In this document: piece after piece, positions 22,417 to 23,057 of the stretch
How the letters are laid out: each line of letters starts with the position of its first letter
Position numbering within the stretch: position 1 is the first letter of the stretch
From: an uncultured Pelagibacteraceae bacterium
Lineage (GTDB): Bacteria; Pseudomonadota; Alphaproteobacteria; Pelagibacterales; AG-422-B15
Direction: 5' to 3'
Assembly (NCBI GenBank): GCA_902527075.1
Contig: CABZNM010000011.1
Location: 1 to 23,057, forward strand
Length of the DNA: 23,057 nucleotides
Program-made: the position numbers and the translations under genes
Notes under the pieces: model-generated
Databases searched by the model: none
What the model saw: only the letters and a program-made list of their open reading frames with translations
What the model was told of the DNA's origin: nothing

Positions 22417-23057
22417 TTAGAATTCAGCTACGTCCATTTCCATCATCGATGACTTGCCAGCTTGAACCTTTTGTGAATACATTACGAGTTCAGGCATGAC
22501 TTTTTCAACAAAATAAGTTCCAGTTTTTATTTTGTTTTTGTGAATGGGTTCATTTTTACCTACAGAATATTTTGCCATCCGCGCCCACATATAAGTGAGA
22601 GACATTAATGCAAGTAAATTTAGATAATCAGATGCAGAAGCCAAGGCATTTTCTGGATCTTGCATACCATTTTGCATTAACCACATAGTTGAGGCTGTGA
22701 CTTCTTTAAGAGCATTTTGTAGTGGAACAATAAATTGTTTTATATCTTCATCATCTTTATTCTCAGATAAAAATTGTTGCACTTCTTTTTGGAAATTTTG
22801 AAGAAGTCTTCCTTTATGCATTGTTAGTTTTCTTCCGACTAGATCCAAAGCCTGAATACCATTGGTGCCCTCATAGATTTGCGTAATGCGTACATCTCTC
22901 AAATATTGTTCAAGAGGATATTCTTGGGTAAAGCCGCTGCCACCTAAAACTTGTAGTGACTCTGAACAATTTTGAAAACCTCTATCAGTACAATAAGCTT
23001 TAACGATTGGTGTCATAAGTGCTGCAAAATCGTCAGCTGACTCTCTTACCTTTTCAT
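22417..23057 (-). CDS. DmdC-like acyl-CoA dehydrogenase, C-terminal part
   Basis: Open to the right edge: 212 residues of the 3' end are present and the reading frame continues upstream without a stop past the internal ATG at 23016, so the start is outside the window. QVLGGSGFTQEYPLEQYLRD and RITQIYEGTNGIQALDLVGR carry the catalytic glutamate of the MCAD type in IYEGTNG. The roughly 130 residues after it form the extra C-terminal helical domain found in DmdC (3-methylmercaptopropionyl-CoA dehydrogenase) and related long acyl-CoA dehydrogenases of about 590 residues. Whether it acts on methylmercaptopropionyl-CoA from DMSP or on another acyl-CoA cannot be told; no dmdA, dmdB or dmdD is seen. 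It converges on the LCAD-type gene, whose stop is 1 nt away. Confidence 0.88.
   Translation of the reverse strand, partial: EKVRESADDFAALMTPIVKAYCTDRGFQNCSESLQVLGGSGFTQEYPLEQYLRDVRITQIYEGTNGIQALDLVGRKLTMHKGRLLQNFQKEVQQFLSENKDDEDIKQFIVPLQNALKEVTASTMWLMQNGMQDPENALASASDYLNLLALMSLTYMWARMAKYSVGKNEPIHKNKIKTGTYFVEKVMPELVMYSQKVQAGKSSMMEMDVAEF

Overview
This is a gene-dense, low-GC stretch of chromosome from a bacterium that looks like a streamlined marine alphaproteobacterium. Genes abut or overlap by 1 to 14 nt, no gap exceeds about 200 bp, and Shine-Dalgarno motifs are nearly absent. The gene types (malate thiokinase, DUF4864, PsiE, a freestanding prolyl-tRNA editing protein, a DmdC-type acyl-CoA dehydrogenase) fit Alphaproteobacteria. 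A group such as AEGEAN-169/HIMB59 is possible, but this is only an impression from composition and gene content. I see no rRNA, tRNA, insertion sequence, phage gene, CRISPR array or transcription-factor gene.

Layout. (1) 1-1147, minus strand: a long GST-family protein, translationally coupled to the start of a 2-hydroxychromene-2-carboxylate isomerase/DsbA-like gene that runs off the left edge. (2) 1222-2298: a membrane-anchored metallo-beta-lactamase-fold hydrolase. (3) 2437-7219: mtkA-mtkB-ppc, the serine-cycle block that makes oxaloacetate from PEP and malyl-CoA from malate. No malyl-CoA lyase gene follows. (4) 7216-10131, minus strand: EamA/DMT exporter, a ten-codon candidate leader ORF with the clearest ribosome-binding site in the window, iron-type alcohol dehydrogenase, dienelactone-hydrolase-like enzyme. 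(5) 10178-14927: beta-lactamase-fold serine hydrolase, GPH sugar symporter, divergent galactokinase and GH1 beta-glycosidase, which reads as a cytoplasmic galactoside-use operon.

(6) 14928-16895, minus strand: thiolase, PsiE-family membrane protein, DUF4864 protein, overlapping end to end. (7) 17089-17526: PaaI-type thioesterase, divergent from the thiolase. A perfect 10-bp palindrome lies between them. (8) 17520-20313, minus strand: dienoyl-CoA-isomerase-like crotonase, RfbA-like nucleotidyltransferase, prolyl-tRNA deacylase, Nudix hydrolase. (9) 20383-22415: MaoC hydratase and an LCAD/IVD-type acyl-CoA dehydrogenase. (10) 22417 to the right edge, minus strand: the C-terminal part of a DmdC-like acyl-CoA dehydrogenase.

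Together the genes suggest a heterotroph using C1-derived or glyoxylate-linked carbon through malyl-CoA, galactosides from phytoplankton, and unsaturated or branched acyl-CoAs. The most interesting candidates are the galactoside operon of unknown substrate, the lyase-less mtkAB-ppc block, the thiolase-PsiE-DUF4864 unit with its palindrome, and the leader ORF before the alcohol dehydrogenase.
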